The notes beneath the pieces were generated by a model. That model was given only the letters and a program-made list of their open reading frames with translations. It searched no databases and had not been told where the DNA came from. Both the position numbers and the translations under genes were made by a program. From UBA7446 sp049596455 (lineage in GTDB: Bacteria > Bacteroidota > Bacteroidia > Flavobacteriales > Flavobacteriaceae), in contig JBMYLP010000003.1 of assembly GCA_049596455.1 (NCBI GenBank), positions 1 to 64,000 of the forward strand: a DNA stretch of 64,000 nt, in the 5' to 3' direction. Below are positions 43,125 through 52,650 of this stretch, one piece after another. Position 1 is the first letter of the stretch; each line of letters starts with the position of its first letter.

Positions 43125-44402
43125 TTATAATTTTCTAACTGCTGCTTTAAATTGGTTTCCTCTATCCTCGTAATTATCAAACAAATCAAAACTTGCACAG
43201 GCTGGCGAAAGCAATACTGCATCGCCTTTTGTAGCTAATTTGTAAGCTGCTTTAACGGCCATATCCATATTTTGAGTTTCAACAAGCACATCAACAACTG
43301 GCGAGAAAACATCCATAAGTTTATTGTTATCAACTCCCAAACAAATAATTGCCTTTACTTTTTCGTGAACAAGAGGCAGCAGACTTGTGTAGTCGTTACC
43401 TTTATCAACACCACCCACAATCCAAACAGTTGGTTTAGTCATGCTGTCAAGTGCATAAAACGTTGCGTTTACGTTAGTGGCTTTGGAATCGTTGATATAA
43501 GCTACTTTTAAAATGTTTACCACATGTTCCAAGCGGTGTGCGGCACCTTGAAAGGTTTGTAAACTAGCTTGTATGTCTTGATTACTCAGTTGAAACAACT
43601 GAGCAATTGTAGCAGCGGCCATAGCGTTTTTAGCATTATGACGACCGCGTAGCGAAGGGTTATTAATTGCAAACATAGGTGTTGAATTAGCGTTAGCGTA
43701 CGGATGCTGCTTAGCATTTATCTCGTGTCGGGCTATGCCCGAAGCAATGGTTTTATCCTCAGCATCGTACAAAAAATGATCGTTTTCAGTTTGATTTTTT
43801 ATTAGGTTGAACTTTGTATCGCAATACGCTTCAAAAGAGTTGTCGTATCGGTCTAAATGGTCTGGGGTTAGGTTTGTAATTACGGCAATGTGCGGGTGAA
43901 ATTTTTGAATGTGCTCCAATTGAAAACTACTGATTTCCAATACATACACCTCGTGTTGGTCTGCTATAACGGCTTTGGCAAAACTGTTGCCAATATTCCC
44001 TGCTAGCCCCACATCTATTCCGCCCTCATTTAATAAATGATGCGTAAGCATTGCGGTGGTAGTTTTGCCATTGCTACCCGTTATGCCAATAAGCGTTGCG
44101 TTGGTATAATTACTTGCAAATTCGATTTCTGAAACTATTGGAATTTCCGCTTTTTCAATGGCAACAATTACAGGAACATGGTTTGGAATACCTGGACTTT
44201 TTACAACAAGTGATGCTTCCAAAATTTTATCCAACGAGTGACCACTCTCCTCCCAAGTAATTTGGTGGGCATCAAATTCTTGTTTTGCAGCATCGGAAAG
44301 TGTACCGGCATCTGACACCAATACATCCCACTGATTTCGTTGTGCCAATAATGCTGCGCCAATGCCGCTTTCGCCTCCGCCAAGAACAACCAATTTTTTC
44401 AT
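43125..44402 (-). CDS. murD: UDP-N-acetylmuramoylalanine-D-glutamate ligase
   Basis: Adds D-Glu to the stem peptide. 425 residues: LGGGESGIGAALLAQ (Rossmann), ATP loop GITGSNGKTTTAML, VLEISSFQLEHI, HRLEHV and NDSKATNVNATFYAL. Normal length. Its start codon overlaps the mraY stop (TAATG). Confidence 0.97.
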   Translation of the reverse strand: MKKLVVLGGGESGIGAALLAQRNQWDVLVSDAGTLSDAAKQEFDAHQITWEESGHSLDKILEASLVVKSPGIPNHVPVIVAIEKAEIPIVSEIEFASNYTNATLIGITGSNGKTTTAMLTHHLLNEGGIDVGLAGNIGNSFAKAVIADQHEVYVLEISSFQLEHIQKFHPHIAVITNLTPDHLDRYDNSFEAYCDTKFNLIKNQTENDHFLYDAEDKTIASGIARHEINAKQHPYANANSTPMFAINNPSLRGRHNAKNAMAAATIAQLFQLSNQDIQASLQTFQGAAHRLEHVVNILKVAYINDSKATNVNATFYALDSMTKPTVWIVGGVDKGNDYTSLLPLVHEKVKAIICLGVDNNKLMDVFSPVVDVLVETQNMDMAVKAAYKLATKGDAVLLSPACASFDLFDNYEDRGNQFKAAVRKL

Positions 44403-45598
44403 TATCTAACTTTTAGTGTTACAAGGCTAATGATGGCAAGCATGATGGCTACAATCCAAAATCGACTTACAATTTTGCTTTCGTGGTATCCTAGTTTTTG
44501 GTAGTGGTGATGCAAAGGTGCCATCTTAAAAATGCGTCTTCCTTCACCAAATTTCTTCTTGGTATATTTAAAATAGGCTACCTGAAGTACCACAGAAAGG
44601 TTTTCAATTAAGAACACTCCACACAAAATGGGAATGAGCAATTCTTTGCGTACCGCAAGTGCCAATACGGCGATAATTCCACCGATGGTAAGGCTACCCG
44701 TATCGCCCATAAATACTTGTGCCGGATACGTATTGTACCACAAAAATCCAACTAAGGCTCCCACAAAAGCAGCCACAAAAACAACGACCTCACTTATTTG
44801 TGGGATATACATTACATTTAAGTAATCGGCAAAAATGATATTACCCGATACCCAGGCAAAAAGCCCAAGGGTAAGTACTGAAATGGAAGCCGTTCCTGCG
44901 GCTAATCCGTCCACACCATCCGTTAGGTTGGCGCCATTAGAAACCGCCGTAATAATAAATATGACTGCAGGTATAAAAATTAACCAAGCATAATCCGTTG
45001 CACCATCACCTGCCCAAGAAATTAGCTCGCTATAATCAAATTCGTTGTTTTTAAATAACGGAATGGTTGTTTTGGTCGATTTTTCCTCTTGCATAAAAGC
45101 ACCTCCGCCATCTATTTGTTGCTTAATAGTGACCTCTGGGTGGAAATACAATACTGCGCCTACTAGTAATCCAAGACTAAGCTGACCCACAATTTTAAAA
45201 CCTCCTTTAAGCCCTGCCTTGTCTTTCTTTTTGATTTTTAGGTAGTCGTCTATAAAGCCAATCAATCCCATCCAAACCGTTGTAACTATCAATAAAATGA
45301 TGTAAATATTATCGAGTCTTGTGAGAAGTACAACGGGAATCAACGTGCCGAAAATAATCATCAGACCGCCCATAGTTGGCGTGCCTGCTTTTTCTTGCTG
45401 TCCTTCAAGTCCCAAATCGCGAATGGTTTCGCCCATTTGGTAACGTTGTAGCATTGCAATAATGCGCTTACCCAAAACTGCCGTTACCAAGAGCGAAAAA
45501 ATAATGGCTACCGCAGCCCTAAAGGAGATGTATCCAAACAAGGATGCGCCTGGAAATTGATACGTTTTTTCTAAGTATTCAAACAGATTGTAAAGCAT
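44402..45598 (-). CDS. mraY: Phospho-MurNAc-pentapeptide transferase MraY
   Basis: Integral membrane enzyme making lipid I. 398 residues, about ten helices, with the catalytic acidic motif FIDDYLK, GANLTDGVDGLAAGT, FMGDTGSL and the C-terminal HHHYQKLG. A soluble insert around residues 155-190 (HPEVTIKQQIDGGGAF) is common in this phylum. It overlaps murE and murD by 1 bp (TAATG). Confidence 0.97.
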   Translation of the reverse strand: MLYNLFEYLEKTYQFPGASLFGYISFRAAVAIIFSLLVTAVLGKRIIAMLQRYQMGETIRDLGLEGQQEKAGTPTMGGLMIIFGTLIPVVLLTRLDNIYIILLIVTTVWMGLIGFIDDYLKIKKKDKAGLKGGFKIVGQLSLGLLVGAVLYFHPEVTIKQQIDGGGAFMQEEKSTKTTIPLFKNNEFDYSELISWAGDGATDYAWLIFIPAVIFIITAVSNGANLTDGVDGLAAGTASISVLTLGLFAWVSGNIIFADYLNVMYIPQISEVVVFVAAFVGALVGFLWYNTYPAQVFMGDTGSLTIGGIIAVLALAVRKELLIPILCGVFLIENLSVVLQVAYFKYTKKKFGEGRRIFKMAPLHHHYQKLGYHESKIVSRFWIVAIMLAIISLVTLKVR

Positions 45599-47055
45599 TA
45601 TTTCTTGTTTTGAAGATGTTGTTCTAGTTCCGCTGCGTCATCAAACGGAAGGCGTTTTCCGTTTTGCTCTTGATAGGTTTCATGCCCTTTGCCCACTACC
45701 AAAATGATGTCTTGGTCTTGTGCCATAGCACATGCTGTTTTTATGGCTTGTGCTCTGTCTACAACCGTAAGGTGTTTGTGATTAACTTCCATGGAAACAC
45801 CTGAAAGCATCTCTGTGATAATCTCTTCTGGGTCCTCGTCTCTTGGATTGTCAGAAGTGAAAATGGTCAAATCGCTTTTTTCAACAGCGGCTTTCGCCAT
45901 AAGCGGACGCTTCGCTTTGTCTCTATTCCCACCACAACCCAGTACGGTTATAAGTTTTTCATTTCGTGTGCGTAGCACTGCTATGGTGTCCAATACTTGT
46001 GCAAGTGCGTCAGGCGTATGAGCATAATCTACGATAGCCGTCACAGGTTTGGTTGTAACCGCCTGAAAACGTCCCACCGCGCCTTTGAGCGTACTCAACA
46101 CAGGCAAAAGTTCCGTTTTATCTATCTCCAACAATATGCCTATAGCATAAACACACACAAAGTTTGAAGCATTAAACATCCCTACTAACGGGGTCCAAAC
46201 TTCATTGTGCTGAAGTTTTAAAAGCATTCCCGAAAAACTTTTTTCTAAGACCTTTACATGAAAATCTGCAACGCTTTTCATGCCAAAAAAGTGTTTTGCA
46301 GCTTTGGTGTTTTGCAACATAAAAGAGCCGTTTTTATCATCGGCATTAGAAAGCGCAAAAGCATCTTTTGAAAGCATATCAAAAAAGCTCTTTTTAGTGT
46401 CTCTGTAGGATTTAAAATCCTTGTGATAATCCAAATGATCGTGGGAAAGATTTGTGAAAACGCCCCCTGAAAACTGAATGTCGAAAACCCTATCTTGATC
46501 AATACCATGAGACGACACCTCCATAAAACAATGCGTTACACCTTCATCCACCATTTGGCGCAAAATCTTATTTGTAGTGAGCACATCTGGTGTTGTGTGA
46601 GTACTCGGTAGGACTTGATTTCCTATTCGAATTTCCACTGTTGAGAGCAAGCCTGCGGTATACCCCATTTGATGAAACAACTGATAAGACATGGTAGCCA
46701 CAGACGTTTTACCATTGGTTCCCGTAACACCGATAAGTTTAAGCTCAGCACTCGGATTGTTGTACCAATGCGCGGCTACAGTCGCTAAGGCGCGACGTGA
46801 ATTGGTGCAGCTAACAAAGGTCACATCTTTTTGAAGTGGTGTTGAAATCTCTTCGCATAACACAGCGGCAGCCCCTTTTTTAATGGCATCAGAAATGTGT
46901 GCATGACCGTCGTGTGCAGTTCCTTTAATGGCAACAAACAGTGCATTCTTTTTGACGTCTCTTGAATCGAACGTTATGTCGCTAATCTGAATATGCGTGC
47001 TTCCAGAAACCGTTTGCAACGGCACACCAAACAATATGTCTTTTAGCACTTTCAT
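45598..47055 (-). CDS. murE: MurE ligase, meso-diaminopimelate adding
   Basis: Adds the third residue of the stem peptide. 485 residues: N-terminal uridine-binding domain (SDITFDSRDVKKNALF), ATP loop GVTGTNGKTSVATM, FMEVSSHGI, and the substrate loop FTSDNPRDEDPE. The DNPR motif is that of diaminopimelate-specific enzymes, as expected for a Gram-negative bacterium. ATGA overlap with ftsI upstream and TAATG with mraY downstream. Confidence 0.96.
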   Translation of the reverse strand: MKVLKDILFGVPLQTVSGSTHIQISDITFDSRDVKKNALFVAIKGTAHDGHAHISDAIKKGAAAVLCEEISTPLQKDVTFVSCTNSRRALATVAAHWYNNPSAELKLIGVTGTNGKTSVATMSYQLFHQMGYTAGLLSTVEIRIGNQVLPSTHTTPDVLTTNKILRQMVDEGVTHCFMEVSSHGIDQDRVFDIQFSGGVFTNLSHDHLDYHKDFKSYRDTKKSFFDMLSKDAFALSNADDKNGSFMLQNTKAAKHFFGMKSVADFHVKVLEKSFSGMLLKLQHNEVWTPLVGMFNASNFVCVYAIGILLEIDKTELLPVLSTLKGAVGRFQAVTTKPVTAIVDYAHTPDALAQVLDTIAVLRTRNEKLITVLGCGGNRDKAKRPLMAKAAVEKSDLTIFTSDNPRDEDPEEIITEMLSGVSMEVNHKHLTVVDRAQAIKTACAMAQDQDIILVVGKGHETYQEQNGKRLPFDDAAELEQHLQNKK

Positions 47056-49046
47056 GTTAGTGTGAGGATTACGGTTTGATTCTTTTTAAGCTGCACACCT
47101 GGTTTTTGCGACTGGCGCAATACTTTTCCTTTGCCTTTTAGCGTTACAGAAACGCCTAAATTTTCAAGTATAGCAACCGCTTCCATAGCAGACCAACCAC
47201 GAACATCAGGCATGCGTTCACTATTGAGTAAATCGGTTGTGTTTGGCTTGTTATTTTGGTGCGTTAACGCAGCTATTTTGTTTGGTTCAAGCGTGCTTTT
47301 TTGTGGAATGTTATGAATAACAGCTTCCGCAATTTTTTTAAATACTGGGGCAGCTACTACATTGCCATAGTACCCAATTTTTTTGTTGGGTTTATGTATC
47401 ACAACAATGCATGAGTAGGTTGGATTTTCTACTGGAAAGTATCCAACAAAACTTGATACATATTGTACATTGTCTGTAGTATAATCCACCTGACATGTTC
47501 CTGTTTTTCCAGCTATAGAAAGTTTCTTGTCATAAATATTATGAGCGGTTCCCCACTTGTTTTTAACCACGCCCTCCATTAGCTTGTGTAGCTTAGAACG
47601 TGTTTCTTCGGAACAAATAGCAGGGTTCAGCACCTTTTTAGGGAACGATTGTACCACCCTCCCGTCTAGACTTCGTACAGATGAAACAAATCGCGGTAAT
47701 ACAAGTTCGCCGTTGTTGGCAATAGCGTTGTAGTAGCTAAGCGTTTGCAAAGGAGTTAACGAAACTCCATAACCAAATGCCATCCACGGCAAGTCTAGTC
47801 CGTCCCAATCGGCGTCTTTTGGGTGTGGAATTTTTGGTGTTCCTTCACCTGTAATTGACAAACCCAATGGCTTGTCCAATCCCATTGCCAAAAGCCTGTC
47901 TGTAAATTGCGATGGGTTCTCTTTATAATTTTCGTGAATAAGCTTAACAATTCCTGTATTTGAAGATCGCTCAAAAACTTGACTAGCAGGTATTATTCCA
48001 TAGCCTCCTGGTTTTGAGTCACGAACGTGGTATTTGCCATAAAAAGTCAATTTTCCTTTTTCGGTGTCCACCATGGTTGTTGTGTCAATTACCTTGTCTT
48101 CAAGTGCTGCCATAAGGGCAAACAACTTAAACGTAGAGCCTGGTTCGTGTGCCTCACCAACGGCATAATTCAAGCGTTCAAAATATTTGTTATCCTTAGT
48201 ACGTCCCAAATTTGAGATGGCTCTCACGGCACCCGTTTTGGTTTCCATAACTACCACAGTTCCGTGCTCCGCTTCATATTTCTCCAATGCGCCAAGCAAC
48301 GCATGGTGCGCTACATCTTGTAAGTTTATATCAAGGGTTGTCCAAACATCTAAGCCATCAATGGGTTCCTGTTGGTAATCATTTGTTAGAGGCTTCCACT
48401 GACCATTTGCAATACGCTGCCGCAATTGACGTCCAGATTGACCTCGAAGCGGTACGCCATACGCACCTTCTAAACCAACTTTTAAATACGTTCCATTTGG
48501 ATTTCGTTGCTCATAACCAATGGTGCGCTCTGCCATTTTACCAAGTGGTAAATCCCGAATAAATTGACGCTCAACAATAAAGCCTCCACGCACACCACCT
48601 AAACGAAACATGGGGAAATTTCGAATGCGTTGATATTGCGGGTAAGACAATCGGCGTGCAATGAGTTGGTAACGACTGCGTTTTGAGCGTGCGTTACGCA
48701 GCATTTTTTCATAATAGTTACTCGAATTTCCAAGCAGACTGGCTAACGAGTCACTCAATGCGCCTAACTCTTGTTGAAAAACTCTATCGCTGACCGTAAC
48801 AGCATCAAAATGAATGGAGTATTTTGAAACCGAAGTTGCTAACAAACTGCCGTCTTTAGCATAAATGTTTCCACGAACAGGCAAAACCTCAACATTTTTG
48901 ACACTTCTTTTTTCTGCCAATTCACGATATTTCTCCCCTTGCGTAAGTTGCAATGAAACCAAGCGATATCCTACCGTGGCACCAAGCACAAAAAGCACAA
49001 AAACAACCAAATAGCCACGCGACATCATGTTTTTTTGTTTATTCAT
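47052..49046 (-). CDS. ftsI: Septal penicillin-binding protein FtsI/PBP3 with PASTA domain
   Basis: Transpeptidase crosslinking septal peptidoglycan. 664 residues: N-terminal membrane helix (GYLVVFVLFVLGATVGYRL), dimerisation domain with RGNIYAKDGSLLATS, and transpeptidase domain with the three motifs EPGSTFKL (S-x-x-K, about residue 305), SSN and AGKTGTCQ. A C-terminal PASTA domain (MPDVRGWSAMEAVAILENLG) follows. PASTA on a Gram-negative PBP3 is usual in Bacteroidetes. It overlaps ftsL by 8 bp. Confidence 0.96.
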   Translation of the reverse strand: MNKQKNMMSRGYLVVFVLFVLGATVGYRLVSLQLTQGEKYRELAEKRSVKNVEVLPVRGNIYAKDGSLLATSVSKYSIHFDAVTVSDRVFQQELGALSDSLASLLGNSSNYYEKMLRNARSKRSRYQLIARRLSYPQYQRIRNFPMFRLGGVRGGFIVERQFIRDLPLGKMAERTIGYEQRNPNGTYLKVGLEGAYGVPLRGQSGRQLRQRIANGQWKPLTNDYQQEPIDGLDVWTTLDINLQDVAHHALLGALEKYEAEHGTVVVMETKTGAVRAISNLGRTKDNKYFERLNYAVGEAHEPGSTFKLFALMAALEDKVIDTTTMVDTEKGKLTFYGKYHVRDSKPGGYGIIPASQVFERSSNTGIVKLIHENYKENPSQFTDRLLAMGLDKPLGLSITGEGTPKIPHPKDADWDGLDLPWMAFGYGVSLTPLQTLSYYNAIANNGELVLPRFVSSVRSLDGRVVQSFPKKVLNPAICSEETRSKLHKLMEGVVKNKWGTAHNIYDKKLSIAGKTGTCQVDYTTDNVQYVSSFVGYFPVENPTYSCIVVIHKPNKKIGYYGNVVAAPVFKKIAEAVIHNIPQKSTLEPNKIAALTHQNNKPNTTDLLNSERMPDVRGWSAMEAVAILENLGVSVTLKGKGKVLRQSQKPGVQLKKNQTVILTLT

Positions 49047-49356
49047 CTGCCTGTACTATTATTTTTACAGCTGCCTTTTCGGGTGGGAAAATTCCCTGTG
49101 CTTGCAGTCTATTTGCCAATTGGGTTTCCATGCGCTTATGCATGACTTCTTCACGAACTGAGACGAATTCGCTGCGTACCGCTTGTAGCTCTTTATTGGC
49201 TTTTGCCAATTGCACCACTTTTTGATCAACTTTGTGCGATGCGGTAATCATGAGCCCCGCAAGAAAGAAAACAAACAATATAAATCGCCAGTTTTTTGAT
49301 GCGCCTTCTTGCACCAAAAATGTTCCTTTAAGCAGATTTAAAATACTTGTTTTCAT
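49039..49356 (-). CDS. ftsL: FtsL-like division protein
   Basis: 105 residues from ATG 49356, which forms an ATGA overlap with the rsmH stop; a longer reading inside rsmH is not credible. A short cytoplasmic N-terminus is followed by one membrane helix (FILFVFFLAGLMITASH) and a coiled coil (LAKANKELQAVRSEFVSVREE), the topology of FtsL. Sequence is poorly conserved, so position between rsmH and ftsI is the main evidence. Confidence 0.85.
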   Translation of the reverse strand: MKTSILNLLKGTFLVQEGASKNWRFILFVFFLAGLMITASHKVDQKVVQLAKANKELQAVRSEFVSVREEVMHKRMETQLANRLQAQGIFPPEKAAVKIIVQADE

Positions 49357-50252
49357 ATCCGTTGTGCTATGCGCAATTTTGCGCTTCGCGCTCTGTTGTT
49401 TTGATTGATTTCGTCTTGCGAGGGCACTTGCAGTCCTCCGCACTTTTTAAAATATATCTGTGGGTTTCCAAATGCGTCTTTGGTGGGTTCGCTTTCAAAA
49501 TTTCCATTTTGGATAAAGCGTTTTACCAAACGATCTTCAAGCGAATGATAGCTAATAACACTGAGCCTTCCTCCAACACCCAAAACCGATTTGCATTGCA
49601 TCAAAAAATCTTGCAACACTTCAACCTCTTGGTTCACTTCCATGCGCAATGCCTGATAAATTTTTGCAAGCACTTTATGCTCGTTGCCTTGTGGTAAAAA
49701 ATCGGAGAGAAGCGCGTTAAGCTGTTGTGTAGTGCTAATTTCCTTACTTCTATTTTGTGCAATGTGGTGCGCTATTTTTCGAGCGTTGCGCAACTCGCCA
49801 TATTTGAAAAACAACGCCGACAACTCCGTTTCGGAATATGCATTCACAATGTCTTTGGCAGTTTGTTTTTGTTGTTGATTCATGCGCATATCTAGCGGCC
49901 CATCAAAACGAATGGAAAAGCCTCTTTGGGGTGTATCAAACTGATGTGAAGAAACACCAAGGTCGGCTAAAATACCATCGACTTGCTCCGCTTTATGAAA
50001 ACGCAAAAAGCGTCTTAAGTGCTTGAAATTGTGCGGAATTAATGTAAACCGTGAATCGTTAATTGCGTTCTGTTGTGCGTCTTCATCTTGGTCAAAAGCA
50101 AAAAGCCTACTTTGATTATCAAGCTGGTTTAGGATTTCTTTGGAATGACCGCCTCCGCCGAATGTTGCATCCACATAAATCGAGGCGGGCTTAATGTTAA
50201 GTCCTGCAACAGATTCGGACAGCAAAACCGGCTTATGATACGTCATCTCCAT
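49353..50252 (-). CDS. rsmH: 16S rRNA (cytosine(1402)-N4)-methyltransferase RsmH
   Basis: SAM-dependent methylation of C1402 in the ribosomal P site. About 299 residues; possible starts are ATG 50252 or 50246 and a GTG at 50258. Landmarks: YHKPVLLSESVAGLNI, VDATFGGGGHSKEIL (SAM loop), LADLGVSSHQFDTPQRGFS, RMEVNQEVEVL and ISYHSLEDRLVK. It overlaps the end of mraZ by about 20 bp. Confidence 0.96.
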   Translation of the reverse strand: MEMTYHKPVLLSESVAGLNIKPASIYVDATFGGGGHSKEILNQLDNQSRLFAFDQDEDAQQNAINDSRFTLIPHNFKHLRRFLRFHKAEQVDGILADLGVSSHQFDTPQRGFSIRFDGPLDMRMNQQQKQTAKDIVNAYSETELSALFFKYGELRNARKIAHHIAQNRSKEISTTQQLNALLSDFLPQGNEHKVLAKIYQALRMEVNQEVEVLQDFLMQCKSVLGVGGRLSVISYHSLEDRLVKRFIQNGNFESEPTKDAFGNPQIYFKKCGGLQVPSQDEINQNNRARSAKLRIAQRI

Positions 50253-50697
50253 CGTCACCCATTACTTCTTCAGCCAAAGCGGCAAAATCCACAGCAGCCT
50301 CATCAATTGCTTTTTCGTAGTGAGCTGCATCCCAAACTTCAATGATATTTACAGCAGCTGAAAGCACCACCTCTTTTTCAATATTGGCAATTCGAGCCAA
50401 ATCCCGTGGAATTTGTAGTCTATCCGTAGCGTCCAACTCCACCACCTTAACACCTGCCGTAAAACGACGAATAAAATCATTGTTTTTCTTTTTAAACCTG
50501 TTGAGTTTGTTAACTTTTTCCATGAGCGCATTCCACTCAGCAAGTGAATAAAGCTCCAAACACGGCTGAAACACGGCGCGCTTAATCACAAACGCTTGAT
50601 GGCGCGCATCTGCAAGTTGTTTTGCAAGTGCAGTAGGAATCTTTACCCTTCCCTTTGGGTCTGCTTTGCATTGATATGTTCCGATTAAGTGCGACAC
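50233..50697 (-). CDS. mraZ: MraZ, dcw-cluster regulator
   Basis: 154 residues from a GTG start. It has two MraZ/AbrB-like half-domains with the paired DxxxR motifs, DPKGRVKIP and DATDRLQIP. MraZ forms ring-shaped oligomers and binds short direct repeats upstream of its own gene, repressing the cluster. Such repeats are seen here at 50741-50790. First gene of the cluster. Confidence 0.95.
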   Translation of the reverse strand: MSHLIGTYQCKADPKGRVKIPTALAKQLADARHQAFVIKRAVFQPCLELYSLAEWNALMEKVNKLNRFKKKNNDFIRRFTAGVKVVELDATDRLQIPRDLARIANIEKEVVLSAAVNIIEVWDAAHYEKAIDEAAVDFAALAEEVMGDDGDDVS

Positions 50698-50740
50698 ATT
50701 TGTGGTTTTACGCTTTGTTATGAGTCAAAACTAATAAAAT

Positions 50741-50790
50741 TTTACCACTTTTTACCACTTTTTACCACTTTGTTGATAAGTTTTACCACC
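50741..50790 (-). promoter_or_regulatory. MraZ operator-like direct repeats
   Basis: Minus strand: AAGTGGTAAA occurs three times with an exact 10-bp period (50741-50770). A fourth, GGTGGTAAAA (50781-50790), is displaced by about two helical turns. They lie 44 to 93 bp upstream of the mraZ start codon. The unit resembles the AAAGTG-plus-spacer repeats bound by MraZ in other bacteria. Confidence 0.75.
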
Positions 50791-50925
50791 AGCAAACAAG
50801 TCTATTCATATTATTGAATATCAGATTATTAAGTTGTTTGTTGTTGTATAGCCGTTCTGCATGATTTTGATTTTGGTTTCTATTACACAAATAAAGAAAT
50901 GCGTTTAGCATGGAATAGAATTACC

Positions 50926-50933
50926 TATATTTG
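50926..50933 (+). promoter_or_regulatory. Candidate -7 element for the alpha/beta hydrolase gene
   Basis: TATATTTG (TAnnTTTG) ends 11 nt before the ATG. TTTAG about 17 nt upstream may serve as the -33 box. Confidence 0.55.
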
Positions 50934-50944
50934 CGTTTCATTTT

Positions 50945-51715
50945 ATGCACATGCACGATTCACTTACAGAGTCAGGACGTTTTAGGTATTTTGAAAAAGG
51001 AGAAGGCGTTCCACTTGTAATCTTACATGGTTTGATGGGTGGATTAAGCAACTTTGACGGTGTTGCAAAACACTTCCCTTCGCTCGGGTACAAAGTTGTT
51101 ATCCCTGAACTCCCACTATATGATTTACCGCTACTAAAAACCAATGTGAAGGAGTTTGCGCATTACCTAAGAGATTTTATCACGCATTTAGGCGACAAAA
51201 AAGTAGTGCTTATAGGTAATTCATTAGGCGGGCACATAGGCTTACTTCACACTAAATTATTCCCTGAAAAAGTAAAAGGGTTGGTGATTACGGGCAGTTC
51301 TGGACTATATGAAAACGCTATGGGAGAAAGCTATCCAAAGCGCGAAGATTACGGGTATATCCGCAAGAAAACTGAAGATGTTTTTTACGACCCAAAAGTA
51401 GCTACAAAAGAAGTAGTTGATGACGTTTTTGAAACCGTTAATGACAGAAAAAAGCTTATTAAGATTCTTACAATTGCCAAGAGTGCTATTCGGCACAATA
51501 TGGCAAAAGAATTACCCAACATTACTACTCCAACAGGTATTATTTGGGGAAAACAAGACAACGTTACACCACCAAATGTTGGCGAAGAATTTCACAAACT
51601 TTTGCCTAATTCTACGCTGTACTGGATTGATAAATGCGGACACGCACCCATGATGGAACATCCAGCATTATTTAACGAATATCTTACCAGCTGGCTTAGC
51701 GAAAATAACATGTAG
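50945..51715 (+). CDS. Alpha/beta-hydrolase
   Basis: 256 residues. LVILHGLMGGLSNFDGVAK carries the oxyanion-hole HG. GNSLGGHIGLL has the nucleophilic Ser, WGKQDNVTP the acidic residue, and CGHAPMMEHP the catalytic His, so the triad is complete. Most like small esterase or C-C hydrolase families; the substrate is unknown. It is divergent from mraZ and 2 bp before engB, so the two are cotranscribed. Confidence 0.88.
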   Translation: MHMHDSLTESGRFRYFEKGEGVPLVILHGLMGGLSNFDGVAKHFPSLGYKVVIPELPLYDLPLLKTNVKEFAHYLRDFITHLGDKKVVLIGNSLGGHIGLLHTKLFPEKVKGLVITGSSGLYENAMGESYPKREDYGYIRKKTEDVFYDPKVATKEVVDDVFETVNDRKKLIKILTIAKSAIRHNMAKELPNITTPTGIIWGKQDNVTPPNVGEEFHKLLPNSTLYWIDKCGHAPMMEHPALFNEYLTSWLSENNM

Positions 51716-51717
51716 CC

Positions 51718-52308
51718 ATGCGTATCAAAGACGCAAGGTTTGTGGTAAGTAACTCTCGTGTGGCTCAATGCCCTAACACGAACTTGCCAGAGTTTGCCTT
51801 TATTGGACGTTCCAATGTAGGGAAATCATCATTAATAAACATGCTCACGGACCGAAAAAGGTTGGCAAAAACATCTGGAAAACCTGGAAAAACACAACTT
51901 ATCAATCATTTTTTGATTAACAATCAGTGGCATCTTGTAGACCTACCAGGCTACGGCTATGCGCGGGTTTCCAAAAAAGACAAGAAGGAATTTCAGCAAT
52001 ACATCACAGACTATTTTTTAAAGCGAACACAGCTTGTGAATGCCTTTTTACTTATTGATATTCGGCACGAACCACAAGATATAGACCTAGCTTTTATGGA
52101 ATGGATGGGCACGCAGCAAATTCCATTTTCTATCATTTTCACAAAAGCAGACAAACTTTCTGAGCGTACTGTCGAACCAACAGTAGCAGCCTATCTCAAC
52201 ACACTTTTAGAAGGTGCGTGGGCAGAAGTCCCGCCACACTTTGTTACTTCGTCAACAGCAAAAATTGGTAAAGATGCCGTGTTGGCATATATCGAAACGC
52301 TGCTCTAA
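51718..52308 (+). CDS. engB: Ribosome biogenesis GTPase EngB/YsxC
   Basis: 196 residues. G1 GRSNVGKSS, G3 DLPGYGYA, G4 TKADKL, G5 SSTAKIG-like. Family members act in assembly of the large ribosomal subunit and are often essential. Normal length. The stop codon overlaps that of the convergent gldC by 4 bp (CTAA). Confidence 0.95.
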   Translation: MRIKDARFVVSNSRVAQCPNTNLPEFAFIGRSNVGKSSLINMLTDRKRLAKTSGKPGKTQLINHFLINNQWHLVDLPGYGYARVSKKDKKEFQQYITDYFLKRTQLVNAFLLIDIRHEPQDIDLAFMEWMGTQQIPFSIIFTKADKLSERTVEPTVAAYLNTLLEGAWAEVPPHFVTSSTAKIGKDAVLAYIETLL

Positions 52309-52649
52309 TTTGTTTTTTTAACCTCTTTGAGTTTACGCTCTGCAGCAAAAAAATCGCAAAACTGTTGCATGGCTTCTGCCATTTGAGCGTCTTCGGTTGC
52401 TTTTAAATACGATTCTCGAATACCCACCAAAGTTTGATGCACAAATACTTGCATTTGGTCAACAGGCATTTCTTTTGTCCACAGGTCAATGCGAGCACTC
52501 TCTTGTGTTTCTTTATCCCAAGTGCTGAGGAAAAAAGCCTCCATATTTTGCTGCTTTACACCACCGTCTGGAGCCGACCATTGCATTTTTTCGGGGGTGT
52601 GGTTTTCGTCTAAAGTTACGCTTAGCGTGATATCTGATTTACGTTGCAT
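52305..52649 (-). CDS. gldC: Gliding motility protein GldC
   Basis: 114 residues without a signal peptide; cytoplasmic. The opening (KSDITLSVTLDENHTPEKMQWSA) and the central WDKETQESARIDLWTKEMPV are typical of GldC. It is encoded 1 bp after gldB, the conserved gldBC pair of gliding Flavobacteriia. GldC supports efficient gliding but its biochemical role is unknown. Confidence 0.9.
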   Translation of the reverse strand: MQRKSDITLSVTLDENHTPEKMQWSAPDGGVKQQNMEAFFLSTWDKETQESARIDLWTKEMPVDQMQVFVHQTLVGIRESYLKATEDAQMAEAMQQFCDFFAAERKLKEVKKTN

Positions 52650-52650
52650 A

